Assembly (NCBI RefSeq): GCF_017168195.1
Contig: NZ_JADNYL010000006.1
Location: forward strand, 36,077 to 100,076
Source: Thalassotalea sp. G2M2-11
Lineage (GTDB): Bacteria > Pseudomonadota > Gammaproteobacteria > Enterobacterales > Alteromonadaceae
Direction of reading: 5' to 3'
Length of the DNA stretch: 64,000 bases
Positions 26,237 through 36,563 of this stretch are shown here, piece after piece; the first letter of the stretch is position 1, and each line of letters begins with the position of its first letter. The notes beneath the pieces are model-generated. The model made no database searches. It was not told where the DNA came from and worked only from the letters and a program-made list of their open reading frames with translations. A program made the position numbers and the translations under genes.

Positions 26237-26263
26237 AAAAAAAGCGCCAATCGGCGCTTTTTC
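26237..26263 (-). terminator. Terminator after rpmE
   Basis: GCGCC and GGCGC (26244-26248 and 26253-26257) pair around a 4-base loop, flanked by A and T runs, so it can work in both directions. It lies 26 bases past the rpmE stop. Confidence 0.85.
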
Positions 26264-26288
26264 TAAACATTTCATTGCAAGTGTAAGC

Positions 26289-26501
26289 TTACTTCTTACC
26301 CAATGCACCAAAACGTTTGTTGAATTTATCAACACGACCACCAGTTTCAGCAGCTTTTTGCTTACCAGTGTAGAATGGGTGACATTCTGAACAAACATCA
26401 AGGTGGATGTCTTTGCCTAACGTTGAACGAGTGTTGATCACGTTACCACAAGAACAATGTGCCTTGATCTCTACATAATTTGGATGAATACCGTCTTTCA
26501 T
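26289..26501 (-). CDS. rpmE: 50S ribosomal protein L31, zinc-binding type
   Basis: The 70-aa protein starts [20 protein letters not shown] and carries the four-cysteine zinc site (Cys16, Cys18, Cys37, Cys40), so it is the C+ form of L31. Many bacteria also hold a cysteine-free paralogue used under zinc shortage; none is in this window. The start has a GAGG ribosome site. It is divergent from priA, as in E. coli. Confidence 0.95.
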   Translation of the reverse strand: MKDGIHPNYVEIKAHCSCGNVINTRSTLGKDIHLDVCSECHPFYTGKQKAAETGGRVDKFNKRFGALGKK

Positions 26502-26735
26502 GGAAACCTCTATATAGGCCGTATCGCCACTTAGTCAACGCTGATTCGTTGCCAAGCACCATACGAGTTAAATTTAATGGGGGCGAATAATAATGGATCA
26601 TCACCATCAGTGCAAGACAAACTGATAAATAATTGAACAGAATCTTGATGCCAACAAAATAAGCAGACTTGTGCTTGGCAATGAAGGCAGAAACATTCAC
26701 AATAAAGTTACCTTGAATTATGACAGACATTAATC

Positions 26736-28952
26736 TTGCCCCAAGCAAAATTTTTACAGCTTGCGATTCCTGTTCCTCTACGCCAGCTGTTCACGTATGC
26801 CATTCCTGATGCCTTGCTTGAACACAGTTTCACTGTTGGCGAGCGTGTTGTGGCACCTTTTGGTCATCGTCATGTCATTGGTATTGTTATGGCTATCGTC
26901 GATGAATGTGAATTTGCGCCGAATAAAATTAAAGCTATCACCAACATCATTGAACACGACCAATGTATTCCCCAAGCGTTAATCAAATTATTAACCACCT
27001 GTGCCAGTTATTATCATCACCCCATTGGTGATGTGTTTCATCAAGCGCTGCCGGTATTGTTAAGGCAAGTCGAACCACCTTCAATAGCACCAATTATCGC
27101 TTGGCAATGTTTACCTAAAACGGAAGATAACGCAGAAGTACTGAGTAAACTCGACAACAAACGTAGCAAAAAACAATGGCAACTTTATCAGCTACTCAGT
27201 CATCATCAGCAACTAACTTGGCCCGAAATTAGAACCTTAGGTTTTAATAAAGCACAGCTATCCGCTTTAGAAAATAAACAATTAATTGCCAGTGTTGAAC
27301 AGCTTGCAACTCCTTTTCAGTGGCACGATGACGCACTTAATCAAGAAAATGAATTTACTTTATCAACGGAACAAGCCGTAGTGGTATCAGCCATATCACA
27401 ATCAATTGGGCAATACAGTTGTCATCTCATTGATGGTATTACCGGCTCAGGCAAAACAGAAGTCTATCTACAAAGCATGACCAAGGTGCTGAGTCATCAT
27501 CAACAGGTATTAGTTTTGGTGCCTGAAATTGGCTTAACACCTCAAACCTTGAGCCGCTTTGAGCAACGATTTAATGTGCCTATTTTTCTTCACCACTCAG
27601 GACTTAACGATAAAGAGCGCCTGGCAACATGGCAAAATGCCAACCAGAATAATGCGGCCATTATCATTGGCACCCGTTCAGCAGTCTTCAGTCCTTTGCC
27701 AAAACTTGGGTTGATTATTGTAGACGAAGAACATGACGCTTCATTTAAACAGCAAGACAGCTTTCGCTACCATGGTCGAGATGTCGCGATTATTCGCGCC
27801 AAACAACTCAATATACCCATTATATTAGGCAGTGCCACGCCAAGTTTTGAGTCGCTACATAATGCCATAAAACAACGCTATCATTATCATCAACTGACCA
27901 AACGTGCAGCCGGAAGTCGCCAAGCCAAAGTTTCACTGCTCGATGTCAGTAATCAAACATTACAAGCAGGGTTATCACTACCGTTAAAAAAAGCCATCAG
28001 CCAAACGCTAGAGCGTGGCGAGCAAGTACTGATTTTCTTAAATCGTCGAGGCTATTCCCCTGCCATCAATTGCCAAGAATGCCATTGGGTTGCAGAATGC
28101 ACACGCTGTCAATGCCCATACACCTTGCATCGCGGTCAAGGATTACTGATTTGCCATCATTGTGGTAGTCAAAAAAGAGTGCCTGCTCAATGTGATAGTT
28201 GTGGCAGCGTGCGCATTAAACCAATCGGGCAAGGCACAGAACAAATTGAAGAGTATCTCGCACAAACATTTGCCCAGTACAGTACCGTGCGTATAGATCG
28301 CGACAGTACCAGACGCAAAGGTGAACTCAATAAATTATTACAGCAAGTGCTCAATAAAGAACATCAAATTCTAATTGGCACCCAAATGTTAGCCAAAGGC
28401 CATCACTTTCCTGATGTGACCTTAGTAGCCATGTTAGATATTGATGGTGCACTGTTTAGTTTCGATTATCGCGCCCCAGAGAATATGGCGCAATTGATTG
28501 TACAAGTTGCTGGCCGTGCTGGACGAGCAAGCAAACCGGGCAAAGTACTGGTACAAACTCAATACCCTCAGCACCCACTATTGCAAGATTTAGTCAATAA
28601 CGGCTATCAACACTTTGCCAAACAAGGGTTAAATGAACGACAAATGGCATTTTTACCGCCGTTTGGTTATCAGGCACTTGTTAGAGCAGATGCCAACTAC
28701 CCTTCTTACCCTGAAAAATTTCTTCGTCAAATAGCGACTGTTAATTTCAGCGATTGTGAGTTGGCAGGACCTATGCCTGCCGCCATAGAAAAACGCGCAG
28801 GAAAATACCGTTTTCATCTTTTGTTACAAGCCAAAACCAGACAAGCATTACACCAAGGTGTAACGCAAGTATTACAATCACTGACCAACAATGAATGGCA
28901 GTCAAAAGTTCGATGGTCGATTGATATTGATCCAATTGAATTAAGTTGGTAG
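26736..28952 (+). CDS. priA: Primosomal protein N', replication restart helicase
   Basis: The 738-aa protein has the PriA 3'-DNA-binding domain, then a superfamily 2 helicase with Walker A TGSGKTE (residues 236-242) and DEEH box (Asp330), and a zinc-binding insert with CQECHWVAECTRC and CHHCGSQ type Cys pairs. It restarts stalled replication forks by loading DnaB. The only start in frame after a stop is a TTG at 26736, giving MPQAKFLQLAIPVPLRQLF, which fits the PriA N-terminus, though no clear ribosome site precedes it. It is divergent from rpmE, as in E. coli. Confidence 0.95.
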   Translation: MPQAKFLQLAIPVPLRQLFTYAIPDALLEHSFTVGERVVAPFGHRHVIGIVMAIVDECEFAPNKIKAITNIIEHDQCIPQALIKLLTTCASYYHHPIGDVFHQALPVLLRQVEPPSIAPIIAWQCLPKTEDNAEVLSKLDNKRSKKQWQLYQLLSHHQQLTWPEIRTLGFNKAQLSALENKQLIASVEQLATPFQWHDDALNQENEFTLSTEQAVVVSAISQSIGQYSCHLIDGITGSGKTEVYLQSMTKVLSHHQQVLVLVPEIGLTPQTLSRFEQRFNVPIFLHHSGLNDKERLATWQNANQNNAAIIIGTRSAVFSPLPKLGLIIVDEEHDASFKQQDSFRYHGRDVAIIRAKQLNIPIILGSATPSFESLHNAIKQRYHYHQLTKRAAGSRQAKVSLLDVSNQTLQAGLSLPLKKAISQTLERGEQVLIFLNRRGYSPAINCQECHWVAECTRCQCPYTLHRGQGLLICHHCGSQKRVPAQCDSCGSVRIKPIGQGTEQIEEYLAQTFAQYSTVRIDRDSTRRKGELNKLLQQVLNKEHQILIGTQMLAKGHHFPDVTLVAMLDIDGALFSFDYRAPENMAQLIVQVAGRAGRASKPGKVLVQTQYPQHPLLQDLVNNGYQHFAKQGLNERQMAFLPPFGYQALVRADANYPSYPEKFLRQIATVNFSDCELAGPMPAAIEKRAGKYRFHLLLQAKTRQALHQGVTQVLQSLTNNEWQSKVRWSIDIDPIELSW

Positions 28953-29018
28953 CAATTTCCATGAACTTGGTTAAAATGAGCCTTTCGTGTTGTTAACTCT
29001 CAAGATATAAAAGCATCC

Positions 29019-29573
29019 ATGACTCATCAAGATTATGTTTCCCGCGCTAGTGCTTCTAAAAAAAAGCGCAATCCATATAAAAAGCAAGCACCCGCACCAT
29101 CAGGGCTTTCCATCAAGGTAAAGTTGATCTCACTGTTGATGATAATTGCTATCGCCGGCTTTGGTTATTTATTATGGAGCATTAAAGACATAGAACCAGA
29201 GAATACACCAACTACCCCCGCTAGTACGCCGATAAAAAAAGCCAGTGAGTTACCTAAACCACCTGAAGAAAAATGGCAATACATGGAAGAGCTTAAGTCA
29301 AAAGAAGTTGACGAAGGGGAATACCAAGTACAAGAAAAAGGCCCGTATAAAATGCAATGCGGATCATTTCGCACCCAAAAACAAGCTGAAGTCATGAAAG
29401 CGACGATTGCTTTTACCGGATTAAGTTCTCAAATCAGTTCAGCCAACGGCTCAAGTGGCACTTGGTATAAAGTGTATTTGGGGCCCTATGAACGTAAACG
29501 TGCCGCAGAAAAAGACAAACATAAACTAAAAAGCAATGGCATAACCACCTGTCAAATTTGGTTATGGAATTAA
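29019..29573 (+). CDS. SPOR-domain protein, FtsN-like
   Basis: The 184-aa protein has a basic N-terminus (KKKRNPYKKQ), one transmembrane helix (about 33-50), a Pro/Thr-rich linker and a C-terminal SPOR domain (about 108-184) with YKMQCGSFRTQKQAEVMKA and WYKVYLGPYERKRAA. SPOR domains bind denuded septal peptidoglycan. The order priA-(ftsN-like)-hslV-hslU matches that of E. coli, where ftsN lies between cytR and hslV, so this may be the functional FtsN, but it is shorter (E. coli FtsN is 319 aa). Confidence 0.8.
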   Translation: MTHQDYVSRASASKKKRNPYKKQAPAPSGLSIKVKLISLLMIIAIAGFGYLLWSIKDIEPENTPTTPASTPIKKASELPKPPEEKWQYMEELKSKEVDEGEYQVQEKGPYKMQCGSFRTQKQAEVMKATIAFTGLSSQISSANGSSGTWYKVYLGPYERKRAAEKDKHKLKSNGITTCQIWLWN

Positions 29574-29586
29574 TTCCAATCAATTC

Positions 29587-29616
29587 CTTGAAAAACTCTC
29601 AAACATACCCAATTTA
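29587..29616 (+). promoter_or_regulatory. Heat-shock (sigma-32-type) promoter of hslVU
   Basis: CTTGAAA (29587-29593), a 14-base spacer and CCCAATTTA (29608-29616) match the sigma-32 consensus CTTGAAA-N13/15-CCCCATNTA with one change in the -10 element. hslVU is a heat-shock operon in E. coli, and hslV starts 55 bases downstream. Confidence 0.75.
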
Positions 29617-29671
29617 ATCTACATTGATCCTTGCTGGCGTCATGCGCCAGCAACTTAAGTAGAGGTTAATT

Positions 29672-30190
29672 GTGACTACGATTGTATCCGTTAGACGTAA
29701 TGGCAAAGTGGCCATTGGTGGCGATGGCCAAGTATCCCTTGGTAACACCGTAATGAAAGGCAACGCAAAAAAAGTGCGCCGTTTATATAATGATAAAGTA
29801 CTGGCTGGCTTTGCTGGCGGTACCGCTGATGCGTTCACACTTTTTGAACGTTTTGAAAGTAAGCTTGAAATGCATCAAGGTCATTTAACTAAAGCTGCGG
29901 TAGAATTAGCCAAAGACTGGCGCAGTGATCGTGCCTTAAGAAAGCTTGAAGCCCTTTTAGCAGTGGCGGATGAAACGGCATCATTAATCATCACGGGTAA
30001 TGGTGACGTAGTGCAACCTGAAAATGACTTAATTGCCATTGGTAGTGGTGGTAACTTTGCTCAATCTGCAGCAACCGCTTTATTAGAAAATACCGAGTTA
30101 TCTGCTCGTGAAATTGTTGAAAAATCATTAAAAATTGCTGGCGATATTTGTGTGTTTACCAACCACTCGCAAACCATCGACGAACTTTAA
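29672..30190 (+). CDS. hslV: ATP-dependent protease subunit HslV
   Basis: The 172-aa protein starts with a GTG codon followed by [19 protein letters not shown]; removal of the first residue exposes Thr2 as the catalytic nucleophile. [18 protein letters not shown] is diagnostic of HslV. It forms the two-ring proteolytic core that works with the HslU ATPase. Both genes lie behind a sigma-32-type promoter and are separated by 21 bases. Confidence 0.97.
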   Translation: MTTIVSVRRNGKVAIGGDGQVSLGNTVMKGNAKKVRRLYNDKVLAGFAGGTADAFTLFERFESKLEMHQGHLTKAAVELAKDWRSDRALRKLEALLAVADETASLIITGNGDVVQPENDLIAIGSGGNFAQSAATALLENTELSAREIVEKSLKIAGDICVFTNHSQTIDEL

Positions 30191-30211
30191 GTCAGCACCA
30201 AGGAATTTATC

Positions 30212-31540
30212 ATGTCGAATATGACCCCTCGTGAAATTGTTCATGAATTAGATAGCCACATTGTTGGCCAAGCCGATGCTAAACGTGCCGTTGCAATTGC
30301 ACTTCGTAATCGCTGGCGTCGTATGCAGTTAAATGACGAGTTACGTAGTGAAGTAACCCCAAAGAATATCTTAATGATCGGCCCTACGGGTGTCGGTAAA
30401 ACCGAGATTGCTCGCCGTTTAGCTAAGCTTGCTAATGCCCCTTTTATCAAAGTTGAAGCCACTAAATTTACCGAAGTGGGTTATGTCGGTAAGGAAGTAG
30501 AAACCATTATCCGTGATTTAACCGATATGGCATTTAAGCTCACTAAAGAGCAAGAGATGGCACGGGTAAAACACCTAGCAGAAGAAGCAGCTGAAGAGCG
30601 CATTCTTGATGTGTTATTGCCAAACCCTCGTGACACTTTTGGCAATGAAGAGCAAACAGATAACAGCAGTACTCGCCAGGTATTTCGCAAAAAGCTGCGC
30701 GAAGGCAAGCTTGATGATAAAGAAATTGAATTAGATTTGGCTGCTCCTCAGGTAGGAGTAGAAATCATGGCGCCTCCGGGTATGGAAGACATGACTTCTC
30801 AATTGCAGAATATGTTCCAAAGCATGTCGAGCGAAAAGACCAATAAACGTAAATTGAAAATAAAAGACGCATTTAAAGCACTGCAAGAAGAAGAGGCAGC
30901 TAAAATCGTCAATCAAGAAGACATCAAAACGAAAGCCTTAGAGGCCGTTGAACAAAATGGCATTGTCTTTGTTGATGAAATAGACAAAATTTGTAAGCGC
31001 GGCGATAGCTCTGGTCCTGATGTTTCGCGTGAAGGTGTACAACGCGATTTACTACCATTAGTAGAAGGCTCAACCGTTAGCACCAAGCATGGCATGGTAA
31101 AAACAGATCATATTTTGTTTATCGCATCAGGGGCCTTCCAAATGGCCAAACCGTCAGATTTGATCCCTGAGTTACAAGGCCGCCTACCTATTCGTGTTGA
31201 ATTACAAGCACTTACCACTGAAGATTTTATTCGCATTTTAACCGAGCCAAATGCTTCACTGACCGAGCAATACATCGCCTTAATGGCTACAGAAGGTGTG
31301 GATATTTCATTTAGTGAAGATGGCATTGAAGCTATTGCTAAAGCTGCTTGGCAAGTGAACGAGACTACTGAAAATATTGGCGCTCGTCGTTTACATACCA
31401 TGATGGAAAGGTTAACAGAAGAAATCTCATTTACCGCCAATGATAGAAGCGGTGAATCAATTGTGATTGATCGCACGTACGTTGAGAAAACCCTCAATAA
31501 CGTAATACAAGACGAAGATTTAAGTCGCTTTATCCTCTAG
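30212..31540 (+). CDS. hslU: HslU ATPase (unfoldase) subunit
   Basis: The 442-aa AAA+ protein begins [19 protein letters not shown] and has Walker [13 protein letters not shown] (about residues 55-66), Walker [12 protein letters not shown] (about 250) and the C-terminal tail LSRFIL that inserts into HslV. The I-domain (about 110-240) is present. It unfolds substrates and feeds them to HslV. The pair is followed by a strong bidirectional terminator. Confidence 0.97.
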   Translation: MSNMTPREIVHELDSHIVGQADAKRAVAIALRNRWRRMQLNDELRSEVTPKNILMIGPTGVGKTEIARRLAKLANAPFIKVEATKFTEVGYVGKEVETIIRDLTDMAFKLTKEQEMARVKHLAEEAAEERILDVLLPNPRDTFGNEEQTDNSSTRQVFRKKLREGKLDDKEIELDLAAPQVGVEIMAPPGMEDMTSQLQNMFQSMSSEKTNKRKLKIKDAFKALQEEEAAKIVNQEDIKTKALEAVEQNGIVFVDEIDKICKRGDSSGPDVSREGVQRDLLPLVEGSTVSTKHGMVKTDHILFIASGAFQMAKPSDLIPELQGRLPIRVELQALTTEDFIRILTEPNASLTEQYIALMATEGVDISFSEDGIEAIAKAAWQVNETTENIGARRLHTMMERLTEEISFTANDRSGESIVIDRTYVEKTLNNVIQDEDLSRFIL

Positions 31541-31557
31541 ATTTTCTTCATGGTACT

Positions 31558-31587
31558 AAAAGGTGCAGTAGAATCTGCACCTTTTTC
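31558..31587. terminator. Bidirectional terminator between hslU and the solute-binding protein gene
   Basis: AGGTGCAG (31561-31568) pairs with CTGCACCT (31575-31582), flanked by AAA on one side and TTTTT on the other. It serves hslU and, on the minus strand, the gene ending at 31591. Confidence 0.88.
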
Positions 31588-31590
31588 TAA

Positions 31591-32319
31591 TTATTGATAT
31601 TTCTGGCGCAACGCCTGAAGATAATTTTGCTCAACTAGCGTCACCAAATTCGCTTCCATCTTTGCTTGTAAATGTAATAGGTTAGATTTTTTTGAAAAAG
31701 CAAAGAAGCCAACATCTTGCTGATAGACACGATAATTCGTTTTCACAATTTGCCCTCTTTCATCATGTTTTGATAATAAATAGTCCATTACATCCTCTTC
31801 ACCGATCATCACATCTATGCGATTAGCCTTAAGCATATTGATTAATTGAATATCGTAAGTCAGCTTTTTTTTCTTTAATCCTTGGTAGCGATCAAACTTT
31901 GGAAAATAATTCACATTTCTACGCACACCGATCGTTAAAGGTAATAAGTCATTGAACTGATTAATCGTGAAATCTGATGCTCGATTGATATAAAAAGTGT
32001 GATAATTACCATGAATATAAGGCTGCGCAAAATAGTTAAGGTAGTTCTCTCGCTCAGTTGAGTAAAACACATTAGTCACTAAATCAATTTCACCTTGCCT
32101 TAGAAGATGTAAACAACGCACCCAAGGACAATGAGAGTATTTAACCGTTAGGTTCTGCATTTGTGCTAGCTTTTCAACTAACTCCATATCAATACCTGTG
32201 GCTTTTTCTCCTGCAATAATTGTCCATGGTTCAAAACTTGACACCGCCACGACTAATTCGGTTTTTGCGTCACTATATAATGAGAAAAACAACAAGCTAA
32301 TTAACGCAAATGTTTTCAT
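31591..32319 (-). CDS. Periplasmic solute-binding protein, amino-acid type (SBP_bac_3)
   Basis: The 242-aa protein has a signal peptide (about 1-18) and the two-lobed fold of family 3 binding proteins. Key stretches are KATGIDMELVEKLAQMQNLT and LLRQGEIDLVTNVFYSTERE. There is no adjacent permease or ATPase, so it may be an orphan sensor-like binding protein, as is common in Alteromonadales. A chemoreceptor gene follows in the same orientation upstream, but they are not clearly linked. Confidence 0.75.
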   Translation of the reverse strand: MKTFALISLLFFSLYSDAKTELVVAVSSFEPWTIIAGEKATGIDMELVEKLAQMQNLTVKYSHCPWVRCLHLLRQGEIDLVTNVFYSTERENYLNYFAQPYIHGNYHTFYINRASDFTINQFNDLLPLTIGVRRNVNYFPKFDRYQGLKKKKLTYDIQLINMLKANRIDVMIGEEDVMDYLLSKHDERGQIVKTNYRVYQQDVGFFAFSKKSNLLHLQAKMEANLVTLVEQNYLQALRQKYQ

Positions 32320-32412
32320 TTACTGCTCTCTTCTCAACCTGATCAAGCCTCTTATAAAGGATTGGAAATATTGATGCATACACATTTCAGCATAACCTTA
32401 GTATAGCCCAAT

Positions 32413-32443
32413 AAAAAAACCAGCTTAAAGATAAGCTGGTTTT
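32413..32443 (-). terminator. Terminator after the chemoreceptor gene
   Basis: CCAGCTTA (32420-32427) pairs with TAAGCTGG (32432-32439), 4-base loop, A run on the minus strand's 3' side read as T. It lies 26 bases after the stop of the chemoreceptor gene. Confidence 0.85.
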
Positions 32444-32469
32444 GTCTATTAGATAGCATACTTTACCGG

Positions 32470-34329
32470 CTACACAGAAAATTGATTAACCTCTCGATTT
32501 AACACATCAGCTTGTTGTGATAGCTCTTCACCCATTTGTGCATTTTGATTGGCTGTTTTACCAGAGTTTTCCGCGACATCACGGATCAACACCACATGTT
32601 CATTAACTTCACTTGCCACCGCACTTTGTTGTTGGATGGCTGTGGCAATAGCAGTATTCATATCCATAATAGTCGAGACATCTTGCGTGATTTCTTCAAG
32701 CATTTGTCCAGCAGTGCTGGCCTGATCGGCACTTTCTTGTCCCTGAGCCCGACACTCAGCCATATGTGAAACTATCTCTTTGGTTCGATTCTGTAATGAA
32801 TTAATAATACTTTCAATTTCCTGGGTAGAATCTTGAGTGCGACTTGCTAGCGTTCTTACTTCATCGGCTACCACAGCAAAACCACGGCCTTGTTCTCCTG
32901 CACGAGCAGCCTCAATGGCAGCATTCAGTGCTAACAAATTAGTCTGCTCAGCAATACCACGGATAACATCTAACACAGAGCCAATCGTATCACTATCTTT
33001 CGCCAAATCGTGAACCACACTTTCCGACGCTAATAAGGTGTTTGATAACTCATCAATCTTCGCAATTGTGGTATCAACGCCTATTTTCCCTTGTTCTGAA
33101 TTATCATGAGTGGATTCTGCTTTATCTGCCGCCTCTTGGGTGTTTTTAGCAATTTCATCAACCGTCGCTACCATTTCAGTCACCGCGGTTGCCACCATAT
33201 CAGTTTCCTGAATTTGTGATTGCACCCCTTCATTAGCGGAATGAATATTTTCTGATAAGTTACGTGTAGCAGTATTAACCGTGTCAACTGATTGATTAAC
33301 TTGTATAATTAAGTTTCTAAAACTTGCTAACATGGTATTAAACACTTTTGCCATCTCAGCTAATTCATCTTTCCCATCGGTAGAGACTTCAATTGCTAAA
33401 TTTTTAGTTTCAGCCACATTATTCATGGCATCTTTTAATTTATTGATCGCCATTAAAATACTACGGGCAATCAAGGTTGCTGCCCCACTTGCAATCACAA
33501 GCACCACGACAAATACCACAATTGAAACACTTTTTACGAACAACACACGATCATCGGTAATTTTTTTACTAACGTTGACCAATTTCGCCAAAATAGTATC
33601 TACTTGATGAACAGTATTACGCATCTTTCCTTGTAAACCTTCACTAGCAGAAAACCCCATAATACGTTGTTGCTCAACTAAGTTGATAAAAGCAGACTCA
33701 TACGCACTGATACTAGTGACCACTTGATTAATAAGCTCGTCTGATAATTCGCTGGATTTTACATCTTCACTAAAATTTGCAGCATTGTCTTGCCAACGTT
33801 GCAGGTACTTTTCATCTAGGCGTAACATAAAATCTTTTTCATTACGTCGTAACTGCAGCATATCAGCTAATAAACGATAATCACTGCCTTCTAATAAAGA
33901 TTCCACCTGATGCACCGCGCTTCGTAACTCTCCGTAAAGTCCATCTTTGGAATTAAGACCAATAATAATTTGTGCATCAACAACGTCTTTAAAGTGGTTA
34001 TCATAGTCACGCGTTATTTTACGTAAATTACTAATATCAGTCTGTACCTGACTTTCATCAGCAAAGACTTGTTCGAGGTGATTAATATCAGATTGCAATA
34101 CTTTATATTGTTTGGAAAACTTGTCAGCGTATTTAGTGTCTTTGCGAGCTAAGAAGTCTTTTTCACTACGTCTTAACTGCAACACTGAACTTTCAATATC
34201 ACCAATTGTTCTAGCCATTTGCACATCATCATTAAGCGATGACACGGCATAGGTAATAAGACCTAGCATACCTAACATTGATACAATCAACACTAATGTA
34301 TTCGCAATAAGCTTGTGCTTAATTAACAT
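32470..34329 (-). CDS. Methyl-accepting chemotaxis protein with HBM sensor domain
   Basis: The 619-aa chemoreceptor has an N-terminal transmembrane helix (8-30), a periplasmic helical bimodular (HBM) ligand domain (about 35-270) and a second helix (about 268-290). A HAMP domain and the cytoplasmic signalling tip with IRGIAEQTNLLALNAAIEAA and RGFAVVADEVRTLA follow. The HBM is recognised by its repeated signature: LRRSEKDFLARKDTKY near residue 52 and LRRNEKDFMLRLDEKY near 164, one in each helical bundle. Known HBM receptors bind organic acids. There is no CheR-binding pentapeptide at the end. Confidence 0.88.
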   Translation of the reverse strand: MLIKHKLIANTLVLIVSMLGMLGLITYAVSSLNDDVQMARTIGDIESSVLQLRRSEKDFLARKDTKYADKFSKQYKVLQSDINHLEQVFADESQVQTDISNLRKITRDYDNHFKDVVDAQIIIGLNSKDGLYGELRSAVHQVESLLEGSDYRLLADMLQLRRNEKDFMLRLDEKYLQRWQDNAANFSEDVKSSELSDELINQVVTSISAYESAFINLVEQQRIMGFSASEGLQGKMRNTVHQVDTILAKLVNVSKKITDDRVLFVKSVSIVVFVVVLVIASGAATLIARSILMAINKLKDAMNNVAETKNLAIEVSTDGKDELAEMAKVFNTMLASFRNLIIQVNQSVDTVNTATRNLSENIHSANEGVQSQIQETDMVATAVTEMVATVDEIAKNTQEAADKAESTHDNSEQGKIGVDTTIAKIDELSNTLLASESVVHDLAKDSDTIGSVLDVIRGIAEQTNLLALNAAIEAARAGEQGRGFAVVADEVRTLASRTQDSTQEIESIINSLQNRTKEIVSHMAECRAQGQESADQASTAGQMLEEITQDVSTIMDMNTAIATAIQQQSAVASEVNEHVVLIRDVAENSGKTANQNAQMGEELSQQADVLNREVNQFSV

Positions 34330-34401
34330 ATAATACCTCTACTAATAACGTAACTACTTGAAGTATAGTTGCTAAATTTGAAAAGTCTTTAGTTAGAAAA
34401 A

Positions 34402-36402
34402 TTATTTCCGACTTAAATAACGAGTAAACTTTTCTTCTGTCAAAGGAGGGTTAATAAAGTAACCTTGAACAGCATCACAACCAAGCTTACGAAGCAAATC
34501 AAGTTGACCTAAGCTTTCAACGCCTTCTGCCAACACCCGTTTACCCAAGCCATGTGATAAACTAATCATCGACTTAACAATGGTTAAGTCTGAATCATTT
34601 GTAGCAAATTCAGTAATAAAACTGCGATCAATTTTTATGGTGTCAATTGGTAGTTTTCTTAAATAGGCTAAAGAAGAGTAGCCCGTGCCAAAATCATCAA
34701 TGGAGACTTTTATTCCCATATTCTGTAACACGACTATAGTGTCCATGGCACTATTTATCTCTGTCATCACAACATTTTCAGTGATTTCTAGCTCAAGGTA
34801 GCGCGGAGGAATGTCATATTTGAGCAACAATGCTTGAATTTTAGTAATTAACTTAGGATCTTGAAATTCTACTGCACTTAAATTTACCGCGATTGCCACT
34901 CGCCGCTTATATTTTTGATACCAACGCGCATTGGTTTTACAGGTCAGTTCTAAGACGTAATTATCAATATCCCCACTTAAGCCAAGCGCTTCAACTTCAT
35001 CTAAAAACTCTGCGGGAGCCAGTATGCCTTTCTCTGGGTGTTGCCAGCGAATTAGAGCTTCCACCCCTTCAATACGATTAGTGACAATATTTAACTGGGG
35101 TTGAAAATATAAAATAAATTCCTGCTCTGCCAATGCTCGCCGGATCTCTTTTTCAACTTCTACCAGCTTACGTCCTTGAGATTGCATACCTGCAACATAT
35201 TTAACACTGGCAATATTATTACTCTCTGCTTGGAAAAGCGCTAAGTTGGCTTGTTGGAGTAATTCTTCGGCATCGTTGCTATCAACAGGGGCCAAGCAAT
35301 ACCCCACGCTAGCTTGCAAGTGTACTTCTTGTCCATTGATAAAACAGGGGCGCGATATTAATCCATGTAAGTGCTTCGCGACTTTTTCTTGCTGGTTATC
35401 ATCGCTAACTTCAACAGCGAATATAAATGAATCTCCACTTAACCGACCAACTACCTTAGGTAATAATATGCTGTCTGACAGGCGATTGGCGACCTCACCT
35501 AAAATCATATCGCCTGTTTTTAAACCAAAAGTATCATTAATAAATTTAAAGCGTTTAAGATCAATCAAAAACACTGCTAACTTACAATGATTGTTAACCG
35601 CATCAATGAGCGCTGTTGGTAAACTCTCAATCACTTGCTCGCGATTTAATGCTCCGGTGAGTTGGTCATGTTTACCTAAATAACTAGCTCGACTGATGGC
35701 TTTTTCTGCCACGTTTCGCTCTGCCCCTTGCATCCACAGCAACATCACATAACCCAAAATGGCATTTGCGCCAAAGTCAAAGCTCACTAAGATAGTTAAT
35801 AACTGTTGAAACCAATCAGATGTTAAGAAAATTACCGAGGCAAAGGACGATAAAATATAGCGAAATGACAAAATAGCGCTATAAATCATCAATATTCTTG
35901 CTGAAAAATGCCGCGTTTTATGTTCAAACAACATAAAGCTGATCATCAAAAATGCACCAGCAAAAATAAAATCAGCAAAACTTTCTCTTAAATAAAAGCG
36001 ATTGAAAACATCTTGCTGATCAAAAGAAAACGTAACAGAACAAACCAAGCCAAGTAACATTGCCGCCAGAACTAACCAACGTATGGTTTGCTCAGTGAGT
36101 TGATTTTTTGCCCGAGTCAGATAACAACCGATACAAAATAGCAAAATAAATAAGTATTGGCCTACTTGTATCACGCTCGTTAAGGCAATTTGCACCGAGG
36201 AAGTATCTTCAAACTGAACAAGAAAATGTTGGCACGCTAAACACGCATAACTAATACTAAGGGAGAGTAAACTGTACATCCAATATTTAACATATTGACG
36301 GCCAAAACCTTGGTAAAACGAATACACTAAAAAAGCGAGCAAACTATAAACAATGGTTTCGAAGGTATATAAAAAACCTAAGGCAAACATATTCCCCATC
36401 AT
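34402..36402 (-). CDS. Membrane GGDEF-EAL protein, probable c-di-GMP phosphodiesterase
   Basis: The 666-aa protein has seven or so N-terminal membrane helices (about 1-230), a GGDEF domain with degenerate signature SGDSF (residues 322-326) and an EAL domain. EAL is intact at Glu448 (EALIRWQHPEKG), with ENVVMTEIN and DDFGTGYSSLAYLRKLPIDT downstream and the lysine KIDRSF. It therefore most likely hydrolyses c-di-GMP, with the GGDEF domain regulatory. The N-terminal membrane part resembles sensory 7TM domains of unknown ligand. Confidence 0.88.
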   Translation of the reverse strand: MMGNMFALGFLYTFETIVYSLLAFLVYSFYQGFGRQYVKYWMYSLLSLSISYACLACQHFLVQFEDTSSVQIALTSVIQVGQYLFILLFCIGCYLTRAKNQLTEQTIRWLVLAAMLLGLVCSVTFSFDQQDVFNRFYLRESFADFIFAGAFLMISFMLFEHKTRHFSARILMIYSAILSFRYILSSFASVIFLTSDWFQQLLTILVSFDFGANAILGYVMLLWMQGAERNVAEKAISRASYLGKHDQLTGALNREQVIESLPTALIDAVNNHCKLAVFLIDLKRFKFINDTFGLKTGDMILGEVANRLSDSILLPKVVGRLSGDSFIFAVEVSDDNQQEKVAKHLHGLISRPCFINGQEVHLQASVGYCLAPVDSNDAEELLQQANLALFQAESNNIASVKYVAGMQSQGRKLVEVEKEIRRALAEQEFILYFQPQLNIVTNRIEGVEALIRWQHPEKGILAPAEFLDEVEALGLSGDIDNYVLELTCKTNARWYQKYKRRVAIAVNLSAVEFQDPKLITKIQALLLKYDIPPRYLELEITENVVMTEINSAMDTIVVLQNMGIKVSIDDFGTGYSSLAYLRKLPIDTIKIDRSFITEFATNDSDLTIVKSMISLSHGLGKRVLAEGVESLGQLDLLRKLGCDAVQGYFINPPLTEEKFTRYLSRK

Positions 36403-36563
36403 TCGCTATCATGTACTCTCAACGCTTTAGCCTTGCCCCATTAAATAAGGTTTCTAACACTATTACAAGTACAATATCACGGCAAATCGCTTGTACCCTC
36501 GCATAGGCTAGGTATACTAAGCATCATATTAATTTTTGTTTTTCTATCATTAAGGAACGAGTC

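Noticed and set aside
26443..26748. Minus-strand ORF overlapping rpmE and the priA start
   Set aside because: Its hydrophobic composition comes from the AT-rich intergenic sequence, and it overlaps two certain genes.
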